Shown: positions 31,456 through 41,800, numbered from the stretch's first letter. The stretch is DNA of 64,000 nucleotides from Symbiodinium natans (GCA_905221605.1 CAJNDS010002144.1:358647-422646), one strand, 5' to 3'. Notes: generated by a model not told the origin, from the letters alone. Numbers and translations: made by a program.

Positions 31456-31880
31456 GGCAAGTTCAGTTTTTTTGTTTTATAAGTTTTTTTCGGGTTCCGG
31501 CGTTTTGGTACGGGCTTTAGGGTTTTTCAAGGCTGCTTTTGTTCGGTTTTATGGGTTCAGGGGCCTAGTGCTTAAATCAAAGGGTTTGAAGATTCATGGT
31601 CTAGCTTGTCATGGGTTTCCTTGCTACCCCCCGTGCTACCCCTCCTAGCCTCGGTTCTCCCTTAAATGACCTTATCTTAGTTTTGAGGTTGAGCTGTCCC
31701 TAAACCCTAGACCCTAAACCCTAAACCCTAAACCCTAAACCCTTCAACGGAGCCGGCTGTGTGTTTCGCGTGCTTCAAGGATTGTGACTAGAAGTTAAAG
31801 GTTCCAAAACACCCGGATGTAGGGCACCATAACCTCTGAACCCGAAGCCCTAAACCCTAAACCCTCAAACCTAAACCCTA
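31456..31880. other. Unique spacer with short telomere patches
   Basis: T-rich DNA to 31690, then C-rich arrays at 31700-31745 and 31850-31880. No gene recognised. Confidence 0.5.
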
Positions 31881-31970
31881 CATTCCACCACGGCAACGAC
31901 ACACCCGAGGCGCCAGCACTGATGGCAGCATTCAGGGCCACAACGCTGCGCGGACTCCTGTGGTTCGGTT

Positions 31971-32112
31971 GTGTAGGGTTTGGGGTTTGGGGTTTGGGGT
32001 TTGGGGTTTGGGGTTTGGGGTTTGGGGTTTGGGGTTTGGGGTTTGGGGTTTGGGGTTTGGGGTTTGGGGTTTGGGGTTTGGGGTTTGGGGTTTGGGGTTT
32101 GGGGTTTGGGGC
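31971..32112 (+). repeat. Homogeneous TTTGGGG array, about 19 units
   Basis: Apart from the first GTGTAGGG, every unit is TTTGGGG. The long plus-strand frame here (GFGVWGL repeats) exists only because three 7-mers make seven codons. Confidence 0.95.
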
Positions 32113-32171
32113 GGCGGACCCTGGGCGGCGTGTTGGATGGGAAAAAAAGGAGGTGAAACCCTCCTCTTTCC

Positions 32172-32322
32172 TTCCCCCCCCCCCCTACCACCCCATACCC
32201 CCCCCCCCCCACCCCCACCCGCCCTGCCCACCCCCCCCCCCTACCCCACCCCTACCCCCCCCCAAACCCCCCCCCCTACCCCCCCCTACCCACCCCCCCC
32301 CCCCCCCCTACCCCCCTCTCAC
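32172..32322. repeat. C-rich polypyrimidine tract
   Basis: About 150 bp of C runs broken by single A or T bases (CCCCCCTACCCC). Confidence 0.95.
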
Positions 32323-33050
32323 GATGGGCTCTCCTTCCCTGGCTTCAGCTCCTGTTTGGTCCTGGTGCTACCCCCTATTTTCGTGTAGTTGTAGCGTTGT
32401 AGTCCAAGTGCCTGCCCAGCCGGTGCGTTGGCGTGTGGTCTGTGCAGCACGGAGTGGGCTTGCCATATTGGTGGGCTTGCTTTTGGTGCCGCCAAACGGT
32501 CAACCGTCCGGCTTCAACGCGAGGGACCCAAATAGTATCGCAAGAATGCCATCAGGCAAGCATGATCGAGCTGTCTGCAGGAAGGGCTTCTGCAATGCCC
32601 GGCAATTTCACAGCAAGGTCCGTGCAAACATCTTGGGTGCTACGGCCCCATTAATGCTTGGCAGCAAGGTGCCCGATTGGCATGCAAAATGCGCGGTTTT
32701 CGGCTTCGTTTTTGGGGCTGTTTTCTGGGCAGCTTTCTTAATGCCAGCAGCAGGCAGGGCGCAGAATTTGCGGCCGCGCCGTGGGCGCAGTTTTGGAACC
32801 GCAGAATTGTCGGTTTTGGGGCCGCACTTTTGGCGCCAAGTATTTATTTATTTGTCGGGCTGTTTTGTCTCCCCACCCCGGCGACCACTTTGCGTCCCAT
32901 TTTGGTGGTCCGGTTTCCGACCCGCTCGGCGGGCCCAAAAAACTGACCCACGCACAGTAAATCCGGAGCAGAAAAACAAAAACAAAACGATGCCCACTTC
33001 GAGGTTTCCTGTTTTGCGGGGCGGGGGCCGGCCCGTGCCGCTAGGCCGAA
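32323..33050. other. Unique GC-rich spacer of about 730 bp, gene uncertain
   Basis: The plus frame stays open through this block (residues such as PVRWRVVCAARSGLAILVG), joined to the repeats before it. I recognise no domain. The long frame may reflect high GC rather than coding. Confidence 0.3.
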
Positions 33051-33256
33051 AATTTGGGGTTTGGGGTTTGGGGTTTGGCGTTTAGGGTTTAGGGTTTAGG
33101 GTTTAGTGTTTAGGGAAAAAGCCAGCCGGAGAACCCTGAGCCCTATGGTTGAAGTGGGGTTTGGGGTTTGGGGTTTGGGGTTTAGGGTTTAGGGTTTAGG
33201 GTTTAGGGTTTAGGGTTTAGGGTTTAGGGTTTAGGGTTTAGGGTTTGGGGTTTGGG
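33051..33256 (+). repeat. Telomere arrays
   Basis: TTTGGGG then TTTAGGG units at 33051-33115, and again at 33155-33256, where ten clean TTTAGGG units are bordered by TTTGGGG on both sides. Confidence 0.95.
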
Positions 33257-33379
33257 GGAACTCCTAGGCTTTGCCGCGCTTGGGGTGTCGGAAGTCGAAG
33301 GGGGCGGCGCATGCAGGGCCCCGCCCGAACATTCAGACATATCTCTACGTTACAGTCCCTTCTTGGGGCGCTTCACCTA

Positions 33380-33845
33380 CACCCTAAACCCTAAACCCTG
33401 CACCCTGAACCCTAAACCCTAAACCTTGAAACCCTAGACCCTGAAGCCTGTTTGCGGCGACCGTGGGGCACTGTTATGCCCAGGCAAAGCCCAAGCCGGG
33501 ATATGATCTACTGGGCAAGATCGAATGATTAGGATTTCGGGTTCTGGGGTTTAGGGTTTAGGGTTTAGGGTTCTGGGGTTGGGGGGGGGGGGGGGGTTTG
33601 GGGGTCTTATGGTTGCCACGCCTGAGATCCTGCTACCTTCCATGCAACAAACCCGGCAACCTCGAAAGCCCAAAGCCCTAAACCCTAAACCCTGAACCCT
33701 TTGTCATCAACGGCAGGCGTAGCCCGCCTGGCCAGCAAACTTAGGGCGGCGCGCCAGCACCCGCCTTTGCAAGACGAAGGCTTAGCTTGCAAGAAGGTTG
33801 AGGGTTTAGGGTTTAGGGCTTAGGGCTTAGGGTTTAGGGTTCAAG
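33380..33845. repeat. Short telomere arrays
   Basis: C-rich 33380-33430, G-rich 33548-33580 with a G15 tract to 33596, C-rich 33675-33700, G-rich 33800-33845. Confidence 0.8.
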
Positions 33846-33847
33846 GT

Positions 33848-33988
33848 GTAGGAGGTTTGTGGTACTTACTAACCAGTTATAACTGTACTCATAACTGTAC
33901 TTTTAACCATGTTGGGGCACTTGGGGGGCTGATGAGTGGGCTAGAAGTACAGTCATAACTGGTTAATAAGTACCATGAACCTCCCAGT
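33848..33988. mobile_element. Fold-back/MITE family B, copy 1
   Basis: GGAGGTTTGTGGTACTTACT at the left matches, in inverse, the right end GTACCATGAACCTCCC. Complementarity continues inward through AACCAGTTATAACTGTACT, giving arms of about 39 bp around a 50-bp centre. No coding capacity. Relatives at 35069 and 57566. Confidence 0.8.
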
Positions 33989-34119
33989 AGATCCCTTCTG
34001 ATCTTGGAGCCAGCCCGATGCATCGGGCTCTCGGAACAGAATCAACCCCCAACCCCAGACCCTTCCTAAACCCACATTCCCAGGCTCGTGGCCACTCCAC
34101 TCGACCCTAAACAGGCCTT

Positions 34120-34175
34120 AAAACCCTAAACCCTAAACCCTAAACCCTAGACCCTAGACCCTAGACCCTAAACCC
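34120..34175 (-). repeat. Telomere array
   Basis: Four CCCTAAA and three CCCTAGA units. Confidence 0.9.
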
Positions 34176-34539
34176 TAACCCGAAATCATACCCTATAGCC
34201 CTCTCTCCTTGAGTCGCACCAGGTTGCTTGTTAAAGCCCTCCCGAGATAGGGTTTGGGGGACAGTTTCGGGTTTGGGGTTTAGGGGTTTTCCAACAACAA
34301 AGGGTTGCCCATTAACACGTCCGATAGAGCTATCTACAAAATGTACAAAACTACAAACAGTATATACAAATAGAAAATACATATCTGCATCTATCTATCT
34401 ATACTTTATAATCGTGGGGTTACTTATTGTTAATACAAAGGTACGAAAACGACCTAAGTAAGCCGGCTCAGGTTCGCCTAAACCGAAGGCCCGATAGCTT
34501 AGGCTTCCTGAACAGTTGGAGCCTAAAGATTTCCCTAAT

Positions 34540-34945
34540 ACCCTAAACCCTAAACCCTAAACCCTAAACCCTAAACCCTAAACCCTAAACCCTAAACCCT
34601 AAACCCTAAACCCTAAACCCTAAACCCTAAACCCATCCCCAACCCTCAACCCTAACTGGTCCCTGTTGGGTTCCTTTTCAAAAGGCTGCCCAAGGCAGCC
34701 CCCCCTGAACCCTAAACCCTAAGCCCTACACCCTAAACCCTAAACCCTAAACCCTAAACCCTAAAGAGCTGACCAAATGGGTTTCGGGGCTTTTAGGTTC
34801 CTGGAAACCTAAACCCTGCAGCCTATACACCCTACACCCCTCAATCAACCGAAACCCTGAACCCTAAACCCTAAACCCTAAGCCCTAAACCCTAAACCCT
34901 AAACCCTAACCCTAAACCCTAAACCCTAAACCTAAAACCTAAAAC
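34540..34945 (-). repeat. Telomere arrays
   Basis: 34540-34633 has about 13 clean units; further arrays at 34705-34766 and 34857-34945. Confidence 0.95.
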
Positions 34946-35068
34946 CGGGAGGGGCGGGCGCTGCCTCGGCCGCAGGCATTCACCTCGCGACATGAGGGAC
35001 TTTGGGTTTCGGCGTAAACGAGTCTACTTGAAGGCTCACCCTAAACCCTAAACCCTAAACCCGAAACC

Positions 35069-35157
35069 CTTATAACCCACTTATGAACCCCTTAAGTGCC
35101 CAAATGTGGTTCTAGGTACAGTTATAATTGGTTCATAAGTGCCAGAAACCTTCAAGT
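35069..35157. mobile_element. MITE family B, copy 2, left arm lost at a telomere array
   Basis: The right arm is intact: CAGTTATAATTGGTTCATAA then GAAACCTTCAAGT. The centre matches the copy at 57566. The left arm is absent; instead the centre (TTATAACCC) joins directly to CCCTAAA units ending at 35070. Another telomere array begins three bases after the right end. Confidence 0.65.
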
Positions 35158-35159
35158 AT

Positions 35160-35640
35160 GGGGTTTAGGGTTTAGGGTTTAGGGTTTAGGGTTTAGGGCG
35201 ACCCGGGCTTGGGTTGCGATCCGCGCCACGGCAGCGGCGCAAGCAACCACGTCTGCATGGGCGCCGAGCAACCTGGGAGGGCTCTTTGACGACAAGCTGT
35301 TTGGGCAAGCCTAAGCCCTGGACCATAAACCCTTTGGTTTAGGGTTTAGGGTTTAGGGTTTAGGGTTTAGGGTTCAGGGATACCCCAAACCCTGAACCCT
35401 GAACCCTGAACCCAAAACCCTAAGCAGAGAGGCAATCACACCCGGAAATCCAACAGAAACAAGCGAAAACCTAAACCCCTAAACCCTAAACCCTAAACCC
35501 TAAACCCCAAGCCCCCAAAACAGCACAACCTCAACACGATCGAGAGCCTGGAGCCCCAAAGGCATTAGGGTTTAAGGGTTAGGTTTAGGGTTTGGGGTTT
35601 GGGGTTTGGGGTTTTGGGTTTGGGGTTTGGGGTTACCCCC
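35160..35640. repeat. Telomere arrays
   Basis: G-rich 35160-35198 and 35335-35380, C-rich 35385-35425 and 35470-35508, then TTTGGGG units at 35585-35635. Confidence 0.85.
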
Positions 35641-35647
35641 TTCAGAG

Positions 35648-35870
35648 AGGGGGGGGGGGGGGTAGGGGGGTCGGTGCACAATTTTTTTTCGCACCCCCCC
35701 CCCCCCAACCCCCCCCCCACCCCGCCCCACCCCCCCCCCCCACCCCCCCCCAAACCCCCCCCCCCCCACCCCCCCCCCCCCCACCCCCAACCACCCCCCC
35801 CCCCCCCCCCCTTCCCCCTCCCCGCCCCCCATGTTCTGGTGCTAACCCCTACCCCCCCCCAAACGTTTCA
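35648..35870. repeat. G tract and C-rich polypyrimidine tract
   Basis: G runs at 35649-35670, then T8, then about 170 bp of C runs. Open frames on both strands here are poly-Pro or poly-Gly. Confidence 0.95.
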
Positions 35871-36114
35871 CAGAACTCTTCCGAGCAGGCTGGGATGATC
35901 TTCGAACCATGCGAGCGGGTTTAGACCTCTCAACTATGCTCCAGCGGGGTCAGCGGCTTGAGCCGGAGGCTCTTAAATTTTAGGGTTTAGGGTGTAGGGT
36001 TTGGGGAGCCTCACTCCAAGCTTGGTGCGAGTTGCTGCAAGGCTTCCTGCCAGCGGCCACCCTGGACAGACAGGCTTGAAAGGGCCCTTTAGGCCTCAAC
36101 AAACCCAAAAAACC

Positions 36115-36205
36115 CTCATCCCTAAACCCTAAACCCCAAACCCTAGCCCTAAACCCTAAACCCTCAACCCTAAACCCGCAACCCTAAACCCGAAACCCTA
36201 AACCG
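36115..36205 (-). repeat. Degenerate telomere array
   Basis: CCCTAAA with CCCCAAA, CCCTCAA and CCCGAAA variants. Confidence 0.85.
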
Positions 36206-36262
36206 ATCCGAGGTTTTCCGGTAAAGAAGCCCTCTGAAATTGTGCTTTCCTGCGTGTCCCAC

Positions 36263-36393
36263 CCTTGGAGACCAAATGTACTCAAAAGGGTTTTGGGCTT
36301 AGGGTTTAGGGTTTAGGGCTCATATACCTGAGTAGGAATTAGAGTAGTATAGGGTACATGGCCCCAATTGGGGGGTTCATTTGGTCCCCAAGG
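36263..36393. mobile_element. MITE-like family A, copy 2, with internal telomere repeats
   Basis: CCTTGGAGACCAAATGTAC at the left is answered by GTTCATTTGGTCCCCAAGG at the right, a 19-bp inverted repeat with two mismatches. Between AAAAGGG and TCATATACC it carries about three TTTAGGG units where the copy at 38361 has only eight non-telomeric bases. Confidence 0.75.
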
Positions 36394-36454
36394 AAGGGCC
36401 TACCAAAACAATCTCGTGAAGGTTCCATGCGCCCTGACTAAATCGGCTGGCGGC

Positions 36455-36846
36455 TTAGGGTTTAGGGTTTAGGGTTTAGGGTTCAGGGTTCAGGGTTCAG
36501 GGTTCAGGGTTTAGGGTTTAGGGTTTAGGGTTTAGGGTTTAGGGCGGCTCATGCGGCTTAGGGCTTGGAGTTATGGATTTGGGGTGCAGACACCGGGGCA
36601 ATCCCCAACCTTAGACAGCTCAGTTGAGTCGAAGTGCCCAATCCCTGCGACCAACTGGGTTTAGGGTTTAGGGCTTAGGGCGTATAGGGTTTAGGGTGTA
36701 TAGGGTATAGGGGTTATGTGGTCTGGGGTTTAGGGGTTATAGGGTTTAGGGGTTATAGGGTTACAGGGTTTAGGGTTTAGGGTTTAGGGTTTGGGGTTTA
36801 GGGTTTAGGGTTTAAGGTTTAGGGTTTAGGGTTTAGGGTTTAGGGT
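36455..36846 (+). repeat. Telomere arrays
   Basis: 36455-36545 includes four grouped TTCAGGG units. 36655-36846 is degenerate first (GGGTTATAGGG words), then clean. Confidence 0.9.
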
Positions 36847-36940
36847 GAGAAAGACCGCCAAAAGCCCGAAAAAGGACCGGGCCTCTGCACACGTGGCAAT
36901 CGCCTTGCACAGGCGGTCCACACCGACAGTGCGACTAAAC

Positions 36941-37290
36941 TTAGGGTTTAGGGTTTAGGGTTTAGGGTTTAGGGTTTAGGGTTTAGGGTTTAGGGTTTAG
37001 GGTTTAGGGTTTAGGGTTTAGGGTTTAGGGTTTAGGGTGTAGGGTTTAGGGTTTAGGGTTTAGGGTTTAGGGTTACAAGGGTTTAAGGTCCCCCAAATTC
37101 ATCTCTAAGCCCTGAAACCCTGATCCCGCTGCCCTGAAACACTATGGCCACAACTAAAGGGTTTAGGGTTTAGGGTTTAGGGTTTAGGGTTTAGGGTTTA
37201 GGGTTTAGGGTTTAGGGTTTAGGGTTTAGGGTTTAGGGTTTATTTAGGGTTTAGGGTTTACGGTTTAGGGTTTAGGGTTCAACCCTAAAC
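36941..37290 (+). repeat. Telomere arrays ending in a fold-back junction
   Basis: 36941-37073 and 37158-37279 are nearly pure TTTAGGG. The second ends in GTTTAGGGTT-C-AACCCTAAAC (37270-37290), a 10-bp perfect inverted repeat where the orientation flips. Confidence 0.95.
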
Positions 37291-37319
37291 TGTACCCCGT
37301 AGCCATAGGTCCAGGGCGT

Positions 37320-37610
37320 CCAGGGTTTAGGGCTTAGGAGTTTAGGGTTTAGGGTTTAGGGCTGGGGCTTAGGGTTACATTGTTACACGACCAAAACCCT
37401 AAACCCTAAACCCTAAACCCCAAACCCTGAACCCTAACCCGCAAAGCCCTAATTAAACGCCAAACCGGGTCCAATATGGGCATTCGCAGTCTGGTAGCCC
37501 TGCGCGTATAAGGCCCCGCAGTACAAAGGAACTTAAGGCTATGCTATGGGTTCAGGGGGCTCAGGTTTAGGGTTTAGGGTTTCGTGTTTAGTGTTCAGGG
37601 TTTCGGGTTG
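37320..37610. repeat. Short telomere arrays
   Basis: G-rich 37320-37370, C-rich 37393-37440, degenerate G-rich 37560-37610. Confidence 0.8.
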
Positions 37611-38240
37611 TTAGGTTCAAGGGCTTGACATGAGGGGCTTCACCCGGTCGACGTTCCACAGAGCATCCCAGTGAAACGCTGGACACTCAACCCATGCCAT
37701 TAAACCTATCTCTAAGTGTCCGACGTCGCAACATCTAGGTCTGCACACAGAAAGCTGAACAAGGGTTTAGGGCATATGCAGGGGCCTAGAGGGGCCTTTA
37801 GAGGGCTTGCAACGTTGGCTTGTGCAGTTGTATAGGGCTTGTAGGGTACAAGGTTTTGAGGACTCATGTAATGTCAAGTAGCGGCATTGTCGGCTACGTG
37901 GCTTGGCCGCGGCAGGCACAACCTCTGGCGCGGAAAGTTTTTCTCGGGAGAACAGCCGGGGGGGCACCTTCTCATGTGCACTTGGCTCTAGAGGGGGACA
38001 AATTACCTCTCAAACCCTACAAACACCCTGCGAACCCGGTTTAGGGTTCAGGGTTTAGAGTTAGCCACAACAGGGCTCATCGTCTTTCACGCAGCTTGTG
38101 CGATGCAACTGTCGCACTCTGTATAGCGGGCTCTGGTCAGCTGTCCGATGCATGGTGGCGATGCTTGTGTCGCTGACTTCATGACCATTCATCTTCAACC
38201 CGTACCAAGGCGGGCTTTAGCTGGTCGTGGCATGTTTGTC
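37611..38240. other. Unique spacer of about 630 bp, no gene recognised
   Basis: Short frames on both strands (for example 37820-38044 plus), none with a recognisable motif. Confidence 0.45.
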
Positions 38241-38245
38241 GTGAA

Positions 38246-38295
38246 ACCCTAAACCCTAAACCCTAAACCCTAAACCCTACACCCTAAATCCTAAA
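38246..38295 (-). repeat. Telomere array
   Basis: Five CCCTAAA units, then CCCTACA and CCCTAAATC. Confidence 0.9.
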
Positions 38296-38360
38296 GTCAC
38301 TCTGCGCGACCGGTTCCTGCTTGCCCTGGTCCGCACCATGGTGCTGTTTCTGATCCCCTT

Positions 38361-38585
38361 CCTTGGGGACCGAATGAACCCTAAAAGGGCAAATGGTTCA
38401 TATACCAGAGACTGCAAAACCCCTAAATTAAGGAAAATACCTTCAATTACAATTAATAGGAACCCAAGTATGATTTAAGGTATATTCCTTAATTAAGGGG
38501 TTTGGGAGTCTGGGTATACCTAAATAGGAAACTATAGCGCATAGAGTCTACGACCCCAATTCTAGGGTTCATTTGGCCGCCAAGG
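38361..38585. mobile_element. MITE-like fold-back element, family A, copy 1 (complete)
   Basis: Terminal inverted repeats CCTTGGGGACCGAATGAACC and GGTTCATTTGGCCGCCAAGG, three mismatches in 21 bp. Complementarity continues inward: AAATTAAGGAAAATACCTT (38420) pairs with AAGGTATATTCCTTAATT (38481). The 225-bp element is therefore one imperfect hairpin with a loop of about 40 bases. It has no coding capacity. Confidence 0.8.
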
Positions 38586-38619
38586 TTGGCGATGGCAGCT
38601 TCAGGGGATCGCCCCGGAC

Positions 38620-38750
38620 AGGGTTTAGGGTTTAGGGTTTAGGGTTTAGGGTTTAGGGTTTAGGGTTTAGGGTTCAGGGTTCAGGGTTTAGGGTTTAGGG
38701 TTTAGGGTCTAGGGTCTAGGGTCTAGGATTTAGGTTTTAGGGTTTAGGGT
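38620..38750 (+). repeat. Telomere array with grouped variants
   Basis: TTTAGGG, then TTCAGGG, then TTTAGGG, then TCTAGGG units in blocks. Confidence 0.9.
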
Positions 38751-39129
38751 TTGACCTAAGTTTGGGGAGACGTGCAACGTTTGTTCTTACGGGATGCTCT
38801 TCTTGCCCGGTGCCAGGGGTCATGCCTGGCATGACAGTTGCAGGGTGTGTGGGGCCTGGTGCTGCTGCTTGGGACTCTGACGAGTTTCGTCCCCCAGGCG
38901 GCCGGGTGCGTTTGACCCTCGCAATTATAGAAGGAGCTCTTTGCGCTGTGCTGCTTTTGCATGTCTTCGGGCGTGCACACATGCACACGTCCGTGCTTCC
39001 GCTGCTCATCCATGTGGCTGACTGCGCAACGTGGTGGAAGCTCGACACTCCGGCTGTTCCGGAAACTTCAATGGGGTGAATTGTGCGATGCGGCTTTCTT
39101 CTGTAGTCCGGCTGTTTGTTTTGCGCTTT
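38751..39129. other. Unique spacer with overlapping open frames, gene uncertain
   Basis: Frames of 105 codons (plus, 38762-39079) and 103 codons (minus, 38737-39048) overlap. Composition is non-repetitive and GC-rich. I recognise no domain in either. Confidence 0.3.
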
Positions 39130-39560
39130 CTTAAACCCTAAACCCTAAACCCTAAACCCCAAAATTCCCCTTCAGAGATCTTTCCCAAACCCACAAACCC
39201 CAAACCCTAACCCTAAACCCTAAACCCCAAACCCTAAACCCCCAAACCCGAATGCTGCAGGGAGTCTCCGCTCCCAGGCATGCTGACCGCACAAAGGGTG
39301 CCCTAAACCCTAAACCCTAAACCCTAAACCCTAAACCCTAAACCCTAAACCCTAAACCCTAAACCCTAAACCCGTGCGGGGGCAAGCCACGCCACGCGCC
39401 ACTTCCCCTGCGGCGTGCAGCTTGCGACGGCAACCTAGGTGATTGCCGGGCGCCGGGCTAGACCCTGAATCCCTGTGTACACTTCCCAAGCAAGTTCATG
39501 GGTTGGGTGCCAAGAAGCCTTGGAAACCCTAACCCTAAACCCTAAACCCTAATTAAACCC
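39130..39560 (-). repeat. Telomere arrays
   Basis: 39130-39160 and 39185-39250 are mixed with CCCCAAA; 39301-39373 has about ten clean units; 39525-39560 is short. Confidence 0.9.
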
Positions 39561-39695
39561 TGAACTGCCCTAAACCCTGAAACCCTCTAAGCCACATAAG
39601 ACCTATGCCTTAACAACCCAAGACCCATGCTTTTTGTAGGCTATTGTGATCGAACTGCTTCTGGGATGCTCGGTAACCTAGGTTTGGGTTTTTGT

Positions 39696-39842
39696 TTAAG
39701 GCATAAGTTCTATCGGGGGAACTCATGGGTTTTGGGTTCTTAAGGCATAAGTACTCTTCAGGTATAAGTTGTATAGGGAAACGTATAGGTTTTGGGTTCT
39801 TAGGGGATAAAACCTGTGAGATTCTGAAAGGTTTTGGGTTAA
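39696..39842 (+). repeat. Degenerate 50-70 bp tandem repeat
   Basis: GGTTTTGGGTTCTTA recurs twice with a diverged third copy, each followed by GGCATAAG- or GGGATAAA-like words. Confidence 0.5.
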
Positions 39843-39978
39843 CGGTTTGAAAGCTATACACTAGACCCTATAGGTCCTGAGACCCATGCAACACACACAC
39901 GTCAGACGTATAGGTCATAAGAAGAGCATGCACAAGGCCTACAAGTTTTGGATGGTTTAGGGTTGCTCAAAGGTTAAT

Positions 39979-40096
39979 GGGACGTAGTAACTACTTGTAA
40001 CTGGGCTGATAACCTTACTTGTAACCCCTCTAACTGGAGGGTAAACCCAATCATAAGTTATAAGCCCAGCTATAAGTAGCTTCTAAGTCTCATCCC
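39979..40096. mobile_element. Fold-back element joined to a telomere array
   Basis: GGGACGTAGTAACTACTTGT with CTGGGCTGATAACCTTA at the left pairs with TAAGTTATAAGCCCAGC and TATAAGTAGCTTCTAAGTC at the right. The right end CATCCC runs straight into CCCTAAA units (40097-40178). Confidence 0.6.
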
Positions 40097-40178
40097 TAAC
40101 CCTAAACCCTAAACCCTAAACCCTAAACCCTAAACCCTAAACCCTAAACCCTAAACCCTAAACCCTAAACCCTAAACC
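40097..40178 (-). repeat. Telomere array
   Basis: About 11 CCCTAAA units. Confidence 0.95.
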
Positions 40179-41360
40179 ATGAGCCGGCAAGTCCCCTGGA
40201 CCCACGTCCAAGAAATGGGTGGAAGGTCCGCTTCTTGAGGTTGGCATTGCTTGCCGTCGCATGTGGGTTTGGGTGGGTTTGGGTTTACAGGCACTTTCCT
40301 TGAGGGTTGGGGTCGAGGGTCTTGGGGGCCCCCAAAGTGTGTGGGCATGGAGTCTTGGGCGTTCGGGGTCTTTCGGGCTTTGTTTACCAAGAAAAGTAGA
40401 AGGGAACATGTATCTCAGGTGATGGGGGGAGGAGTGGGGGGGGGGTGGGCGAGGGGGAGGGGGAGGGATTAGGCGTTGTGAGGTTTGCATTCCGCTTCCT
40501 CGCAAAAGTCCTCTTCGAGAGTCTAGGGTTTAGAGTGAAGGATTCAGTTTCATATCAAGACCCTGACCCTAAACCCTGAACCCTAAACCACAAGTGGTTG
40601 GGTCACCGCACGTTCTGACTGACGCGGTCGGCGGTCAATCTTGCGACAGAGGCCCTGGCCTGAGCGCGGAAGGCTAGGGTTTTGGGGCTTCAGGGCTTGA
40701 GGGCTTTAGGGGTTTAGGGTTACAGCCTTTGCCCGAAGGCTCCAAAGGACCCTCTTATACAGAGGGACTGGTACCTCCTGGGGAGGGTTCTGGGGCCTCA
40801 ATTTCTGATATTGGGGCCCAGGAGCCGTTGGGTGCTTTGGCTTTCAAGTAGGGCAATGGTAGCTAGAACTCCATATCTGCATGGTTGCAACCGCGGCCGG
40901 ATATCTTACAATGTTACGACTTCTGACTTGTGGCTGCCATGACACGGAAGCAAGTGCCTGAAAACACCGTACCACGTGGTTGAGGGTAAACCCTAAACCC
41001 TGCACCCTAAGCCACTTCTTCCGTACAATGGGAACGGTCCAAGGTCAGGGTTTAGGGCACCCGCCTCCTTCTGCTGGGATTTTGGCCCAAATAAATGTCA
41101 AGCCCCACAACCCTGAAGTCCTAACATGGCTAAAGCCCTAAAAGCCGAGGAAGCGGATGATACCCTAACACCCTGAAACCTACCTTATGAAGCCTAACCC
41201 CCTAGACCCCCAAGTCCTGAACCCTCAAGCCTAAACCCGAATAGCCTGAACCCTGAAGCTAAGCCTAAAACCCTGAAAATCCAAACGAAAAACCTAGCCG
41301 TAAAACCCTAAGCCCATAGAAGCCTACTGGTAAAACCCTACTCTCAAGGGACTAAAGGAG
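40179..41360. other. Unique and weakly telomere-like DNA, no gene recognised
   Basis: 40179-40550 is GC-rich with a G-rich patch at 40430-40470. Short degenerate telomere motifs lie at 40560-40590 and 40985-41010. 41100-41340 is rich in decayed CCTAAA/CCCTGAA words. GGTTCTGGGGCCTCAATTTC at 40786 recurs at the right window edge. Confidence 0.45.
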
Positions 41361-41452
41361 GGACCCTTATAGGGGACCTTCGGGGCAATAATGTAGGGGC
41401 TACTCAGGAATATAGGGACTATAATAAGGTCATATGGGGGCTCCATTAAAGG
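41361..41452 (+). repeat. Dispersed repeat family I, copy 2
   Basis: TAGGGGCTACTCAGGAATAT, AGGGACTATAATAAGGTC, then GGGGGCTCC. Matches the minus strand of 10726-10830. Confidence 0.5.
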
Positions 41453-41504
41453 TTAAGGCTAAGGGTCCTTCTAGGAGTCTCTCCTTACTAGGCTGCCCAG
41501 TAAC

Positions 41505-41615
41505 CTAGGCTTAAAAAGGGTAACCCTTTTTGCTTAAAGGGGTTTATAAGGGAACCTAAACCCCCCAAAAAAAGGGAATAAGGGCACTACTGGGCATCCT
41601 AGCTTACTAGACCCC
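41505..41615 (+). repeat. Dispersed repeat family G, copy 3
   Basis: CTAGGCTTAAAAAGGGTAAC, CCTTTTTGCTTAAAGGGG, AAGGGAACC, AAAAGGGAATAAGGGC. Single CCTAAAC at the site where copy 1 has a telomere array. Confidence 0.6.
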
Positions 41616-41734
41616 CTAAGGAATCCTACTCTCTACGCCGCCTAGTGCTTCTCACCAAGCGACCAGAAGGCCGAGTGTAGTGAGCCATGCTCCGGCTGAA
41701 GCGCACCTCAGAAACCTAAACCTTTAAAGCCCCT

Positions 41735-41800
41735 GAGCCCCTAAACCCTTAAACCCTTAAACGCTTAAACCCTTGAACCGTTGACCCTTGAACCCTTCAC
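41735..41800 (-). repeat. Variant 8-bp repeat CCCTTAAA / CCCTTGAA
   Basis: About seven units of the 8-bp form, a telomere-like variant not seen elsewhere in the window at this length. Confidence 0.8.

Noticed and set aside
31922-33085. 387-codon plus-strand open frame and overlapping long frames
   Set aside because: The N-terminal half is a translation of TTTGGGG (GFGVWGL) and C tracts (poly-Pro); the rest has no domain. The frame length follows from 7-bp units lacking stops.
35565-35924. Poly-Pro and poly-Gly frames on both strands
   Set aside because: Arise from C and G homopolymer tracts.
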